Shown in pieces: positions 48,632 through 57,429 of a stretch of DNA of 64,000 nucleotides (within the stretch, counting starts at the first letter, position 1; the number at the start of each line of letters is the position of its first letter). The notes beneath the pieces were generated by a model. That model did not search any database and was not told the DNA's origin. It saw only the letters and a program-made list of their open reading frames with translations. The stretch comes from Nostoc foliaceum FACHB-393 (GTDB lineage: Bacteria > Cyanobacteriota > Cyanobacteriia > Cyanobacteriales > Nostocaceae). The stretch is from NCBI RefSeq assembly GCF_014698505.1, contig NZ_JACJTD010000003.1:310001-374000 (forward strand), in the 5' to 3' direction. Both the position numbers and the translations under genes were made by a program.

Positions 48632-49711
48632 GTGGTGGTAAAAAAACCGACTGATAAGAATACTAAAGTAGAAATTCTTCAGGCGTATGAGGAGTTGGCT
48701 AAAGAAAAAGCAGCGCTGAAATCGCAACTCGAACAAGTTGCCCAAGAAAACCAGTCTGGAACTAAAGAACAGCCTAAATTAGAACAAAAAACACCTATGA
48801 ATCAGCTTTCTAGTGTCCAACAAAAAATGAACAATACAATTGAAAGCTTAGTGAAAACTCAATTAGGTTTTGGCAGCGCTGCAAATGAATTATCGGAACA
48901 GCTAACCACAAAAGCCTCTAAATTAGAAGAAATCAGGCGAACTTTAGAAGAAGAAATCCAACAATTAACACAGTTGCACAATTTGGAAATTTCTGATGAT
49001 ATCTTGGATACTCTTATCCAAGCTTATGAAGATAATACTAAAGCTTATCACGAAGAATATAGCCAGCGTTCTGAAGTGTTATTCCAAGAAATACTAGATC
49101 AAAGGAATACTTGGTGTAAAGAACAAGAGGAACAGCAACGGGTGATAAAAGAACGGAATGAAAACTTGAATAAAACTCGGCAACGCGATGCGGCAGAGTA
49201 TAAGTATAATTTAGAACTCCAGCGGCAACTGCAAAGTGACGAATACGAACAAGAGCAGAAAGCGCTATATAAGCAACTGGAAGAATTACTACAAGAAACA
49301 GAAAAACAGTGGGCTGAGAGAGAGAAAGCAATTTCTGAGAGAGAGAAACAATTTGAAGAATTAAAAGCCAAGGTAGAAGCTTTTCCAAAAGATAAAGAAG
49401 CAGCCATTAAAAAAGCTACAGAAGAAGGCAAAGGCATTGCCCACTACCAAGCTAAAATCAAATCAGATTTATATTCTAAAGAAGTAGAAGGTCAAAAGCG
49501 TTTCTATGAACAAAGACTACAATCTTTAGAACAAACTATTACTAATCAAGAGACGCGAATTCAAAATCTTTCTAAACAACTTGAATCTGCTCTGAAACAA
49601 GTTCAGGATTTGGCAGTTAAAGCTATTGAAGGTACTTCAAATGTTAATTCATACCAAGCAATAAAAGAAATAGCTTTAGAACAAGCAAAGACTCAAGTAA
49701 AAAATAAATAA
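48632..49711 (+). CDS. lfiB: Coiled-coil filament protein LfiB-like
   Basis: A 359-aa coiled-coil paralogue of the preceding protein, from GTG 48632 with GAAGAGGAGG as ribosome binding site. Shared parts are the central LVKTQLGFGSAANELSEQL (compare LADLQLEFGSILNGLSEKL) and the C-terminal LQSLEQTITNQETRIQNL followed by ALKQVQDLA. The gap of 53 bases suggests one operon. It is expected to form hetero-filaments with LfiA in the cytoplasm. A perfect inverted repeat follows 25 bases after the stop. Confidence 0.75.
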   Translation: MVVKKPTDKNTKVEILQAYEELAKEKAALKSQLEQVAQENQSGTKEQPKLEQKTPMNQLSSVQQKMNNTIESLVKTQLGFGSAANELSEQLTTKASKLEEIRRTLEEEIQQLTQLHNLEISDDILDTLIQAYEDNTKAYHEEYSQRSEVLFQEILDQRNTWCKEQEEQQRVIKERNENLNKTRQRDAAEYKYNLELQRQLQSDEYEQEQKALYKQLEELLQETEKQWAEREKAISEREKQFEELKAKVEAFPKDKEAAIKKATEEGKGIAHYQAKIKSDLYSKEVEGQKRFYEQRLQSLEQTITNQETRIQNLSKQLESALKQVQDLAVKAIEGTSNVNSYQAIKEIALEQAKTQVKNK

Positions 49712-49736
49712 GTTGATTTCTTTATTAATAAGAATT

Positions 49737-49761
49737 GTAGAGACTTAAATTAAGTCTCTAC
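49737..49761. terminator. Inverted repeat after lfiB
   Basis: GTAGAGACTTAA-A-TTAAGTCTCTAC, 12-base perfect arms around a single base, 26 bases after the lfiB stop. It may terminate lfiB or be an interspersed palindrome; no clear T run directly follows. Confidence 0.5.
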
Positions 49762-49779
49762 AAGGAAGTATAACGATTT

Positions 49780-49896
49780 TTATTCGGTTTTTTTTGGTTT
49801 TTTGATGTCTGGGGGAGGTTGTCGTTTCTTCTTCTTTGTTGCGCTAGCCTGTGTTTGTTTAAATGCTTGATTGGAATTTTGTTCTTGACTAGACAT
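49780..49896 (-). CDS. Candidate small basic protein (38 aa)
   Basis: A short open frame read on the minus strand: MSSQEQNSNQAFKQTQASAT, then KKKKRQPPPDIKKPKKTE and stop. The sharp split into a Gln/Ser/Asn-rich half and a Lys/Pro-rich half is unlike random sequence. It converges with lfiB. The rest of the gap, 49897-50147, holds one HIP1 site and no gene. Coding status is unproven. Confidence 0.4.
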   Translation of the reverse strand: MSSQEQNSNQAFKQTQASATKKKKRQPPPDIKKPKKTE

Positions 49897-50147
49897 AATA
49901 CTAAATTTTAAAATCTACTACACTATTATCTACATCACGGGTATGGTTGATTACAGAAATATATCATAGAAAATTTAAGTTTAACTAGAAAAAGTTAGTA
50001 AATAATGTTACATCGGGAAAAACCTTAACTTTTAACTGGATAAAACCGGATCATTATAAATCTTAATATATGAGTTAGCGATCGCTTGGTGGCTGGGCAA
50101 AATAGGCTACCCAATCTACATTTATCAGTATTTAAGCAAGCTTGATA

Positions 50148-50378
50148 TTACTGCGCTAATGCCTCACGCACCCACTGCCTAAATGCTCGTCGCGCTGTAC
50201 TAGATCCTTCTGTGAGGCTGAATTGCAAAAACTGCAATATTCCTTCAATCACAGGCAAATTCCCAAATGTTGGGCTAGTTTGCATCTCAATGTATTCTGC
50301 TTGATTTAAGACATAATACTTGCAACTTACCGCCTCCGTAACACCAAAGTTCAGGTACACCCAACGCCACGTAAGCAC
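50148..50378 (-). pseudogene. Possible Uma2-like C-terminal remnant
   Basis: A 76-codon frame ending in MQTSPTFGNLPVIEGILQFL and ARRAFRQWVREAL resembles the C-terminal part of longer Uma2-type nuclease-like proteins, in which SPTFPxLP and a final FRxWV motif occur. The catalytic core is absent. The upstream frame (50351-50554) is shifted and only weakly plausible. Probably a decayed gene adjoining hisA. Confidence 0.35.
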
Positions 50379-50546
50379 TGCCCTGGTTGAAGGTCGATCT
50401 GGCGCAGTTGCAGTGTTACAACCATTTCATCCTCCGTACCATTCACTATGTAGCTAAAACAAATAGCCGGACTGCCTAAGAGAGCCACAACTGTACTCAT
50501 TACTCCGAGTACAGTGTGTGAAGTGTTCCACCAAAGACAGAAAAGA

Positions 50547-51320
50547 TCAAGCAAAGGTAGAAAAATCTAGATTCGGTGGAATATCCTGAATCCGCCCTGG
50601 CCCAATCGCTCGTAATGCTTCTTTGAGTAAAATATCCCCAGTATACAAGGCACGTCCGACAATCACGCCAGTCACGCCTTGAGGTTCTAATGCCAACAAA
50701 CTCAACAAATCGGTGACAGAACTTACCCCGCCAGAAGCAATTATTGGGATAGAAATTACTGCTGCAAGTTCTCGCAAAGCTTCTAAATTGGGGCCGATAA
50801 GTGTACCGTCCCGGTGGATATCTGTGTAAATGATGGCGGCTGCACCCAATTCTTGCATTTGTACAGCTAGTTGGGTTGCTAAAACTTCTGAGGTTTCTAA
50901 CCAACCGCGAGTTGCTACGCGGCCATTACGGGCATCAATACCGATAATAATTTGTTCGGGAAATTCTTCACACAGTTCTTTTACTAGCTGGGGTTGTTCT
51001 ACGGCGATGGTGCCGAGAATTGCCCACTGTATGCCTAGATTGAATACTTGTTGCACACTGGTGCGATCGCGCAATCCTCCACCAATTTCAATGGGAACTG
51101 ACACTGCATGAGCGATCGCTTCAATTGCTCCCAAGTTTACTACTTTACCTGCTTTGGCACCATCTAAATCAACTATATGCAATCTAGTAGCACCTTCATC
51201 TACCCACTGTTTGGCAACATCAGCAGGATTTTCGCTAAAAACTTGCGAGCGATCGTAATCTCCTTGATACAGTCGCACACAGCGACCTTCGAGTAAATCA
51301 ATTGCTGGAATTACATCCAT
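50547..51320 (-). CDS. hisA: ProFAR isomerase HisA
   Basis: The fourth step of histidine synthesis, an Amadori rearrangement on a (beta/alpha)8 barrel. The 257-aa protein starts [20 protein letters not shown] with the catalytic Asp in AIDL, and has HIVDLDGAK, the phosphate-binding IEIGGGLRD and IIASGGVSS, and the second catalytic Asp in [10 protein letters not shown]. No other his genes are adjacent, which is usual in cyanobacteria. Two genes for small membrane proteins precede it on the same strand, 48 bases away. Confidence 0.95.
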   Translation of the reverse strand: MDVIPAIDLLEGRCVRLYQGDYDRSQVFSENPADVAKQWVDEGATRLHIVDLDGAKAGKVVNLGAIEAIAHAVSVPIEIGGGLRDRTSVQQVFNLGIQWAILGTIAVEQPQLVKELCEEFPEQIIIGIDARNGRVATRGWLETSEVLATQLAVQMQELGAAAIIYTDIHRDGTLIGPNLEALRELAAVISIPIIASGGVSSVTDLLSLLALEPQGVTGVIVGRALYTGDILLKEALRAIGPGRIQDIPPNLDFSTFA

Positions 51321-51367
51321 TTACTTTTTCCTCATTGCAATCAAAACGCTAGCTATAGCTGGGGTTC

Positions 51368-51667
51368 CTATTTTTGATTTTTGATTTTTAATTGCCTTAT
51401 CCCTTGCCCAAAACCCATCACAAGCAAGATATTAGAAAGGGTCAAAAATACTTCTGCACCACCGTGCAACCAATCTACATTGGCCAAAGACTCGCCATAA
51501 TGCAATTGGGCGTAAATTCCTGCCGGGATGGTGATGGCAACAAAGACAAGAGTGCCGTAAAATCCATACAGTGCTAAACGCGGCATTTGTGGACTTCGGC
51601 TGATAAACCACAAGAAACCCAAATAGGGAAACAGTGAAAGTGCAAACAGGGTTTCTTTAGAAATCAT
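51368..51667 (-). CDS. DUF3593 membrane protein
   Basis: A 99-aa protein with three hydrophobic segments and the conserved SKETLFALSLFPYLGFLWF, then LHYGESLANVDWLHGGAEVF. DUF3593 is restricted to cyanobacteria and plastid-bearing plants. It overlaps the preceding DUF2499 gene by four bases, so the two are translationally coupled and may work as one complex in thylakoid or plasma membrane. The function is unknown. Confidence 0.8.
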   Translation of the reverse strand: MISKETLFALSLFPYLGFLWFISRSPQMPRLALYGFYGTLVFVAITIPAGIYAQLHYGESLANVDWLHGGAEVFLTLSNILLVMGFGQGIRQLKIKNQK

Positions 51668-51999
51668 TGCTCTGATTTGATAGGTTTTGGTTCAATAGTG
51701 TTAGTAGACTTGGTAGAACGCCAAATCAAAAACGCCGCTGCCCAAAGCGTAAAATTACCAACTAAGGTCATGGTAGCTTGAAGCGTTACCAGCCATTCCA
51801 GAGATTCGGCGTTGTCGAAATAATGCCAGGTACAAGCACACATGGCGCTGACTAAAGCTGGTAACATGGCAAGGGATAATCCCCACCAATTGCGATTACC
51901 AGTGAGTTCGCCGTAAGTCCAAATTAACCAAATGGCGACAATCCACTCAATAACGCTAGAAATATGAATAATCCAGGTGGGAATCGATAGAGCGTGCAT
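51664..51999 (-). CDS. DUF2499 (Ycf49-like) membrane protein
   Basis: A 111-aa protein with three or four membrane segments: LSIPTWIIHISSVIEWIVAI, then LAMLPALVSAMCACTWHYFDN and TLVGNFTLWAAAFLIW. This is the Ycf49-like family found in cyanobacteria and algal and plant plastids. It is first of the pair with DUF3593 (ATGA-type overlap). The role is unknown; conserved pairing with DUF3593 across phototrophs hints at a photosynthesis-related membrane function. Confidence 0.8.
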   Translation of the reverse strand: MHALSIPTWIIHISSVIEWIVAIWLIWTYGELTGNRNWWGLSLAMLPALVSAMCACTWHYFDNAESLEWLVTLQATMTLVGNFTLWAAAFLIWRSTKSTNTIEPKPIKSEQ

Positions 52000-52059
52000 A
52001 CAGTAATAGCAACAGATATTTATTTAAAAAAGCTGATAATCTAAAATCCAAAATCTAAA

Positions 52060-53106
52060 ATGGTCAAGATGCGGGCGTTATTGTCTGGGTATTACGGTAA
52101 AGGTAATGGTGGTGACGAAGCTTTGTTGGCAACGCTTTTGCAAATGTTACCATCTCACGTAACGCCTGTGGTGCTTTCTGGTAATCCAGAGGAAACACGC
52201 GATCGCTACAATGTAGAAACCTACGATCGCATGGCTCCCTTAGCTGTACTGCAAGCTTTGCGCTCAAGTGATGCCTTGATTTGGGGTGGCGGCAGTCTCA
52301 TTCAAGATGTTACCAGTACTATCAGCCCATTTTATTATGGGGGACTGATGGCATTGGCGCAGAAAATGGGTTTGAAAACTGTTGCTTGGGCGCAGGGTAT
52401 TGGTCCGTTAGTGCGTCCGCAAACTCGTTGGTTGGCACGGCAAATCTTTGGTAATTGTACTAAAGTTAGTGTCCGCGATCGCGCCAGTGCTGCTTTATTA
52501 TCTGATTGGCAAATTCCTTGTATCATAGCTCCTGACCCGGTTTGGGCGTTGGAGTCTAAACCTGTTCCAGGACTTTGGGATTTACCTGCGCCGAGAGTTG
52601 CGGTAACGTTGCGATCGCATCCCCAACTTACAGAAACACGTCTGGCAAACTTGACTTGTGCTTTGGTGGATTTTCAAAAAGCTACGCAGACTTTTATTTT
52701 ATTATTACCATTTCAAAAAAGTGAAGATTTAAGTATTGCCGAAGCTATTCAACCACACCTTAAAGATGTCAGCAAGATTTTGTGTCTAGAAGATCCGCAA
52801 CTTTTAAAAGGTGTGTTTCGCGGCGTTGAAATGGCAATTGGGATGCGCCTGCACAGCTTGATTATGGCTGCGGCTGTTGGTTGTCGCTGCTTTGCTCTCA
52901 GTTATGACCCCAAAGTAAATCGTCTCATGGAAGACTTGGAAATGCCAGGGTGGGATTTGGCGAGTTTACCAGATGATCCCAATTTGATTAGTCTGACTTG
53001 GATGGAGCATTATGCCAATGGTGATCCTTTATCACCAGAGCAAATAAAATCTTTAGTAGATAGGGCATTAATACACCGTGAGTTATTGAGCCAAGCTTTT
53101 TTGTAA
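52060..53106 (+). CDS. csaB: Polysaccharide pyruvyl transferase CsaB
   Basis: CsaB transfers pyruvate from PEP to cell-wall polysaccharide, creating the ligand for SLH domains. It is 348 aa; the start may be ATG 52069 (MRALLSGYYGKG). The glycine-rich LLSGYYGKGNGGDEALL, DALIWGGGSLIQDV and the C-terminal GMRLHSLIMAAAVG with the conserved Arg-His pair are typical. It is probably linked functionally with the SLH porin at 41274-42941. It diverges from the DUF2499 gene with a 60-base gap. Confidence 0.88.
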   Translation: MVKMRALLSGYYGKGNGGDEALLATLLQMLPSHVTPVVLSGNPEETRDRYNVETYDRMAPLAVLQALRSSDALIWGGGSLIQDVTSTISPFYYGGLMALAQKMGLKTVAWAQGIGPLVRPQTRWLARQIFGNCTKVSVRDRASAALLSDWQIPCIIAPDPVWALESKPVPGLWDLPAPRVAVTLRSHPQLTETRLANLTCALVDFQKATQTFILLLPFQKSEDLSIAEAIQPHLKDVSKILCLEDPQLLKGVFRGVEMAIGMRLHSLIMAAAVGCRCFALSYDPKVNRLMEDLEMPGWDLASLPDDPNLISLTWMEHYANGDPLSPEQIKSLVDRALIHRELLSQAFL

Positions 53107-53244
53107 TAATTCAGGCCAAAACCTCAGAAACCTAACCTTCTCCTAAAAGCAGAGGAAAAAGTTAGGGAGAGGTAGGTTAGATTTGGGAGATTTTAGTGTT
53201 AGCAATAATACTTTTAAAACATCCTCTAAAGCTTAAAACTAGTT

Positions 53245-54030
53245 TTACCTTTTTCCGCTAACAATTCCTGACCATTGAACTTTTTTCTCTTTCTCCCGAC
53301 GGTAAGAAAAGAAATGCTCTGGAGTTTGGAAAGTACAATAAGGTGCGATCGCAATTTGTTCTGCACTAATCCCCATATTTTCCAGTTGTAAGGTATTCAC
53401 TCGCCGGACATCCAGCCTTACCTTGCCAGGATTGGGGTCTTCTAGTAAAGGTGAATTTGGTAGCTCATGTAATGCAGTTACAATTTTTTCTTCGTCTTCA
53501 TGTGGTATAATGCTAGCCCCAATTTCGGCAGCCACTTCGATAGAGACTTGATAAACCTCCCCAGCGATCGCTGGGCCCATCGCAATTCTCAAATCATCGA
53601 GTTTGCTGCCTTGAGATTGTAGTCTAGCGATCGCTAAGGGGACAATCTTCTTGGCAGTCCCCCGCCAGCCTGCGTGTAATGCTGCCACTCGTCCAGTTTT
53701 CACATCCCCAATCAACACGGGTGTACAATCTGCACTAGCTACCCAAACCGCTTGTAGAGGCTGCTCACTCATTAAACCATCTGCCGAAGCTAAATCCTCC
53801 CCAACAGAGCTTAAGAAGCTTTCAACTTCTTGGGGGGTGAGAACAGTATTGCCATGAACCTGCTTTAAGCGATAGACTGATGCCTCTGGTTGCAATACTT
53901 CTGTGATAACTTGTGGCGATCGCGGCCAAAACTGCTGGGTAAAGAAGCCGTGATGCCAATGTTCCAGAATACTACAAGTTAGATAAGGCAGTCCTTCCCA
54001 ATTGCGCCAGTGCCAAGTGTGCATCTTCAA
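53245..54030 (-). CDS. pgeF: Peptidoglycan editing factor PgeF (YfiH family)
   Basis: A 261-aa protein formerly called polyphenol oxidase or laccase-domain protein. Zinc-binding motifs: VHGNTV, SADCTPVLI (Cys) and HAGWRGTAKKIV (His). The usual GP-x-I loop reads MGPAIAGEVYQV, with the family cysteine missing in GEV. In other bacteria PgeF removes wrongly built (L-Ser) muropeptides from precursors. It diverges from birA with a 71-base gap. Confidence 0.85.
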   Translation of the reverse strand: MKMHTWHWRNWEGLPYLTCSILEHWHHGFFTQQFWPRSPQVITEVLQPEASVYRLKQVHGNTVLTPQEVESFLSSVGEDLASADGLMSEQPLQAVWVASADCTPVLIGDVKTGRVAALHAGWRGTAKKIVPLAIARLQSQGSKLDDLRIAMGPAIAGEVYQVSIEVAAEIGASIIPHEDEEKIVTALHELPNSPLLEDPNPGKVRLDVRRVNTLQLENMGISAEQIAIAPYCTFQTPEHFFSYRREKEKKVQWSGIVSGKR

Positions 54031-54101
54031 CCAAACCTAAACAGAAATCACTCATCAGCCAATCAATGCTAACTTGAACAACGGAATTTGGGTTAACTGC
54101 T

Positions 54102-54920
54102 GTGGGATTTAATCTGCAAAACTTGGAAGCAGCCTTGAAAGCAGGGCGTAACTATACATATTTACCATTTTCCCTTCACTTTTTTGAAAGCGTCTCCTCA
54201 ACAAACCAAACCCTCTGGAACTTACTCAACCAAGGGGCTATTTCAGGAACAGTAGTAATTGCAACTAGGCAATCTGCTGGGCGGGGACAATGGGGACGCG
54301 AGTGGATTTCTCCGGTTGGGGGATTATATGTTTCCGTGGCGATTTATTTTGACCACAAAATAGAGGCTACTGACAGTTACCAACTAACTTTTGCTACTGC
54401 TTGGGGAATTGCATCTAAATTGCGCGAGCGTGGCGTGAATGTTGGGATAAAATGGCCCAATGATTTAATTTTAAATAGTCGCAAACTAGGCGGCATTTTG
54501 ACAGAAACCAAAGTAAACAAAGGACAAATCACTCAAGCAGTAATTGGTGTTGGTATTAACTGGACAAATTCAGTACCAGAAACGGGAATCAATCTGGAAT
54601 CGTGGCAAGCTTCCCAAGATTTCAGACCAATTTCTTGTCTGGAAATGCTAACCTCTATAGTCTTACTGGGAATAGAATCCGGTATGGAGTGCCTTTGCCA
54701 AGAAGGAATAACCATACTCTTGTCTCGCTATCTAGATTTGCTTATAAACATGGGCGATCGGGTCTACGTCAATAATCTTTCAGGTACAGTAGTTGGGGTA
54801 ACTCCTCAAGGAAATTTACGAGTTGATTTAGAAACAGATGATACAAAGGAACTAATTACACCGGAAATTTATATTGAACCCGGTACAATCAGTTTGGGGT
54901 ACCATAAATCTTCCGTTTAA
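54102..54920 (+). CDS. birA: Biotin-acetyl-CoA-carboxylase ligase BirA
   Basis: This enzyme attaches biotin to the carboxyl carrier of acetyl-CoA carboxylase. It is 272 aa, starting at GTG 54102. The biotinyl-AMP loop GRGQWGREWISPVGGLY and the ATP-binding KWPNDLILNSRKLGGIL are intact, with a C-terminal beta cap. There is no N-terminal helix-turn-helix, so it cannot repress transcription as E. coli BirA does. The M23 peptidase gene follows 90 bases on. Confidence 0.93.
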   Translation: MGFNLQNLEAALKAGRNYTYLPFSLHFFESVSSTNQTLWNLLNQGAISGTVVIATRQSAGRGQWGREWISPVGGLYVSVAIYFDHKIEATDSYQLTFATAWGIASKLRERGVNVGIKWPNDLILNSRKLGGILTETKVNKGQITQAVIGVGINWTNSVPETGINLESWQASQDFRPISCLEMLTSIVLLGIESGMECLCQEGITILLSRYLDLLINMGDRVYVNNLSGTVVGVTPQGNLRVDLETDDTKELITPEIYIEPGTISLGYHKSSV

Positions 54921-55010
54921 ATTTGAGGTTTGTTCAAAATTTCGCTCTTTGGGCAAGACAAACCACTAGCATCATCTCTTTAGGCTAATTACACACAACT
55001 GAGAGAACAA

Positions 55011-56669
55011 ATGACGCAGCGCAAAAATTCTGCCCCTCATCGTTTGCATTACTTATGGCAACAAGGTCTGACAAAAAAACGTTTTGCTTCCACGCTACCA
55101 GCTCAGAGCCTCTGTTGGCTGAGTAGCGTCAGCCTCCTTAGCGGCGGCTTTGTGTTTGCCCAAACGGAAACACAAATAGACAACATCGTTCCCACTGTTG
55201 AAAGTTCCCAACCAACAGCATTTACAAATCCAGTTAAAAAACAGGCTGTTGCGCCCCAAGCCGCGCCAGCGCAACCGGAATTTTCCCAACGGCGAGCCAG
55301 ACTCAAACAAAGATTACGCAAGCCAGAGGTTGCTCAATCAAAAGAGCCAGTTAGGCAGTCTACACCCAAAATCGAAGCTGCTGAATCTGTTGTGATTATC
55401 AGACAGTCAAAACCCAAGGTAGAAGCTTCCCAGATTACACCTGCACGGGTGAGACAGGAAAAACCCAAGGTAGAAGCCTCCCAGGTTGCACCTGCACGGG
55501 TGAGACAGGAAAAACCCAAGATAGAAGCTTCCCAGGTTGCACCTGTACGCGTGAGACAGGAAAAACCCAATACCCCTGCCCGCTCTTTACCTGAAAAACT
55601 CCCAGAAGTTGCTCAACCATCAAATAACTCGAACAGTACTGTCAGGGCAACGGCGGGGAAAACCAAGGATTATAATAACGCCTATATTGATCCTAATAGT
55701 TATGACAGTGGTGCCACAGGTACTTATCAAGCACCAAATTCCGTAATTCTCACAGAACGTTCCAGTGGTTGTCGAGCCATTTTGCCTTCAGGGCAAAGCG
55801 TATTAGGCGGCGTTTGCGCCAAAGTACCCCAAAGGAGTGTAGCTGATTCTAATGGTAAACCAGCACCTAATTGGCTCAAAAGAAGTCAAAACGCCCAATT
55901 ACCAGTAGTTCCACCCGTGCGGCAAGTTGCAACTACTGGCAATACCAGCAGATGGCGTGCTGCTCAAAGTGGTTCTAGTGGTGTCACCAAGAGCGCATTT
56001 CGCCCTAATCGGTTTATCCCCAGTCCCGGCGAGTTCAGCCCCACAAGAGTTAGTGCAACTCCCATCGCACCGAGTGGTGGAACTTTACCTCCACCAATGG
56101 CAGATGGCAATATTGCACCCCGCCCCAGCAACGTAGCTTACGACTTCTCACTAGCATCAGTATTGCCGCAAATCCCCTATACGGGGAGAGTTGCATATAG
56201 TGGTACGGGAATGATATATCCCCTGTCTATACCCGCTTCTATCACTTCTGTATTTGGTTGGCGAGTTCATCCAATCACAGGTAATCAACGCTTCCATGCT
56301 GGTACAGACATAGGTGCGCCTACAGGTACGCCAGTTTTGGCAGCAGCTGCTGGTCAAGTGGAAACTGCTAACTGGTTAGGCGGTTATGGTTTAACCGTTA
56401 CCCTGAATCACAAATCGGCTCAACAAACCCTCTACGGTCACATGTCAGAAATCTTTGTTCAACCCGGTCAGTGGGTAGAGCCTGGAACTGTCATCGGTCG
56501 AGTTGGCAGCACCGGCAACTCCACAGGCCCTCACCTGCACTTTGAAGTCCGTCATCTGTCACCAAATGGGTGGGTTGCTACTGACCCAGGCGTGCATTTA
56601 CAAAGCGGTCTCAGTCAGTTAGTACTAGGCTTACAAACTACTCAGGTAAGCCAGAAACCAGGCAGCTAG
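55011..56669 (+). CDS. M23 family metallopeptidase with Lys/Pro repeats
   Basis: A 552-aa exported peptidoglycan hydrolase-like protein. A hydrophobic N-terminal segment after KKRFASTLPAQSLCWLSSVS suggests a signal or anchor. A linker (about 60-380) rich in Pro, Gln and Ser contains three near-identical 17-residue units of the type RQEKPKVEASQVAPARV (55401-55553 in DNA). The C-terminal M23 domain has the zinc ligands in HAGTDIG and GPHLHFE. Both motifs are intact, so it may be active. Long linkers like this reach through the periplasm to the wall. Confidence 0.85.
   Translation: MTQRKNSAPHRLHYLWQQGLTKKRFASTLPAQSLCWLSSVSLLSGGFVFAQTETQIDNIVPTVESSQPTAFTNPVKKQAVAPQAAPAQPEFSQRRARLKQRLRKPEVAQSKEPVRQSTPKIEAAESVVIIRQSKPKVEASQITPARVRQEKPKVEASQVAPARVRQEKPKIEASQVAPVRVRQEKPNTPARSLPEKLPEVAQPSNNSNSTVRATAGKTKDYNNAYIDPNSYDSGATGTYQAPNSVILTERSSGCRAILPSGQSVLGGVCAKVPQRSVADSNGKPAPNWLKRSQNAQLPVVPPVRQVATTGNTSRWRAAQSGSSGVTKSAFRPNRFIPSPGEFSPTRVSATPIAPSGGTLPPPMADGNIAPRPSNVAYDFSLASVLPQIPYTGRVAYSGTGMIYPLSIPASITSVFGWRVHPITGNQRFHAGTDIGAPTGTPVLAAAAGQVETANWLGGYGLTVTLNHKSAQQTLYGHMSEIFVQPGQWVEPGTVIGRVGSTGNSTGPHLHFEVRHLSPNGWVATDPGVHLQSGLSQLVLGLQTTQVSQKPGS
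55401..55553 (+). repeat. Three tandem 51-bp units inside the M23 gene
   Basis: Units at 55401-55451, 55452-55502 and 55503-55553, followed by a partial fourth, encode 17-residue repeats (RQ-E/S-KPK-V/I-EASQ). They differ at only a few bases, which points to recent expansion. Confidence 0.85.
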
Positions 56670-56710
56670 AAGAAAGTTAGGAGTGAGGAGTAAAGAGTTA
56701 TGAATTTAAA

Positions 56711-56738
56711 ACTCCAAACTCCAAACTCCAAACTCCAA
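56711..56738. repeat. ACTCCAA heptanucleotide tandem repeat
   Basis: Four exact copies of ACTCCAA between the M23 stop and the ribE stop. Together with the complementary AGTTAGGAGTGAGGAGTAAAGAGTT before it (56677-56702) the transcript could fold, perhaps acting as a terminator between these convergent genes. Confidence 0.8.
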
Positions 56739-56748
56739 ACTCTTTCAG

Positions 56749-57429
56749 TTACAAATACCCGTGTTCTGCTAAGAATGCGGGTGTAATGCCATCCATACTA
56801 GTTTCATCAGTGGATCTGGTGTGTGGATTACCAGAGTAAAGGAATTTTTCCACGTATTTGCCGAGAATATCCCCTTCTAGATTTACCAAACTTCCAGGAA
56901 CCAAATAGCGAAGATTTGTCTCGGCGTATGTGAGGGGAATTACCGCCACTTTGAATTGCGAGAGTTCTGGCTCATAAGCGGCTACTGTGAGGCTGATGCC
57001 ATTGACGGCTATGCTACCTTTAGGGACAATGTAGCGTGCGATCGCCTCGGATGCAATAAAGGTCATTTCCCAAGAACTAGCCGTTTGTTCTGCCACTAGC
57101 AATCGACCGATGCCGTCTACATGACCCATCACAAAATGACCGCCAACTTTACTGCCCACCCTTAGCGACGCTTCTAAATTGACATATCTCTGTTGCGTTT
57201 GCTCACCTCCCAACGTTGTGCGGCGTAGAGTTTCCGGTGAAGCGGTGGCAATAAACCCATCTTTTAAAACTTTTTCCACTGTCAGGCAAACACCATCCAC
57301 AGCAACACTGTCACCATAAGCTAAATCTTGCATAATTACTTCACCGGACTGGCTTTTGCAAGTAATTTGCCAAGAATCGCCCCCTAAGGGTTCCATCGTT
57401 CCTAATGCCTGAATTAATCCTGTAAACAC
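56749..57429 (-). CDS. ribE: Riboflavin synthase alpha chain
   Basis: This enzyme dismutates two molecules of 6,7-dimethyl-8-ribityllumazine to riboflavin. It is 226 aa, with two lumazine-binding repeats: MFTGLIQALG and DGVCLTV in the first, GHFVMGHVDGIGRLL and VNGISLTVA in the second. The C-terminal helix and a short tail close the trimer. It is a single gene here. Confidence 0.95.
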   Translation of the reverse strand: MFTGLIQALGTMEPLGGDSWQITCKSQSGEVIMQDLAYGDSVAVDGVCLTVEKVLKDGFIATASPETLRRTTLGGEQTQQRYVNLEASLRVGSKVGGHFVMGHVDGIGRLLVAEQTASSWEMTFIASEAIARYIVPKGSIAVNGISLTVAAYEPELSQFKVAVIPLTYAETNLRYLVPGSLVNLEGDILGKYVEKFLYSGNPHTRSTDETSMDGITPAFLAEHGYL

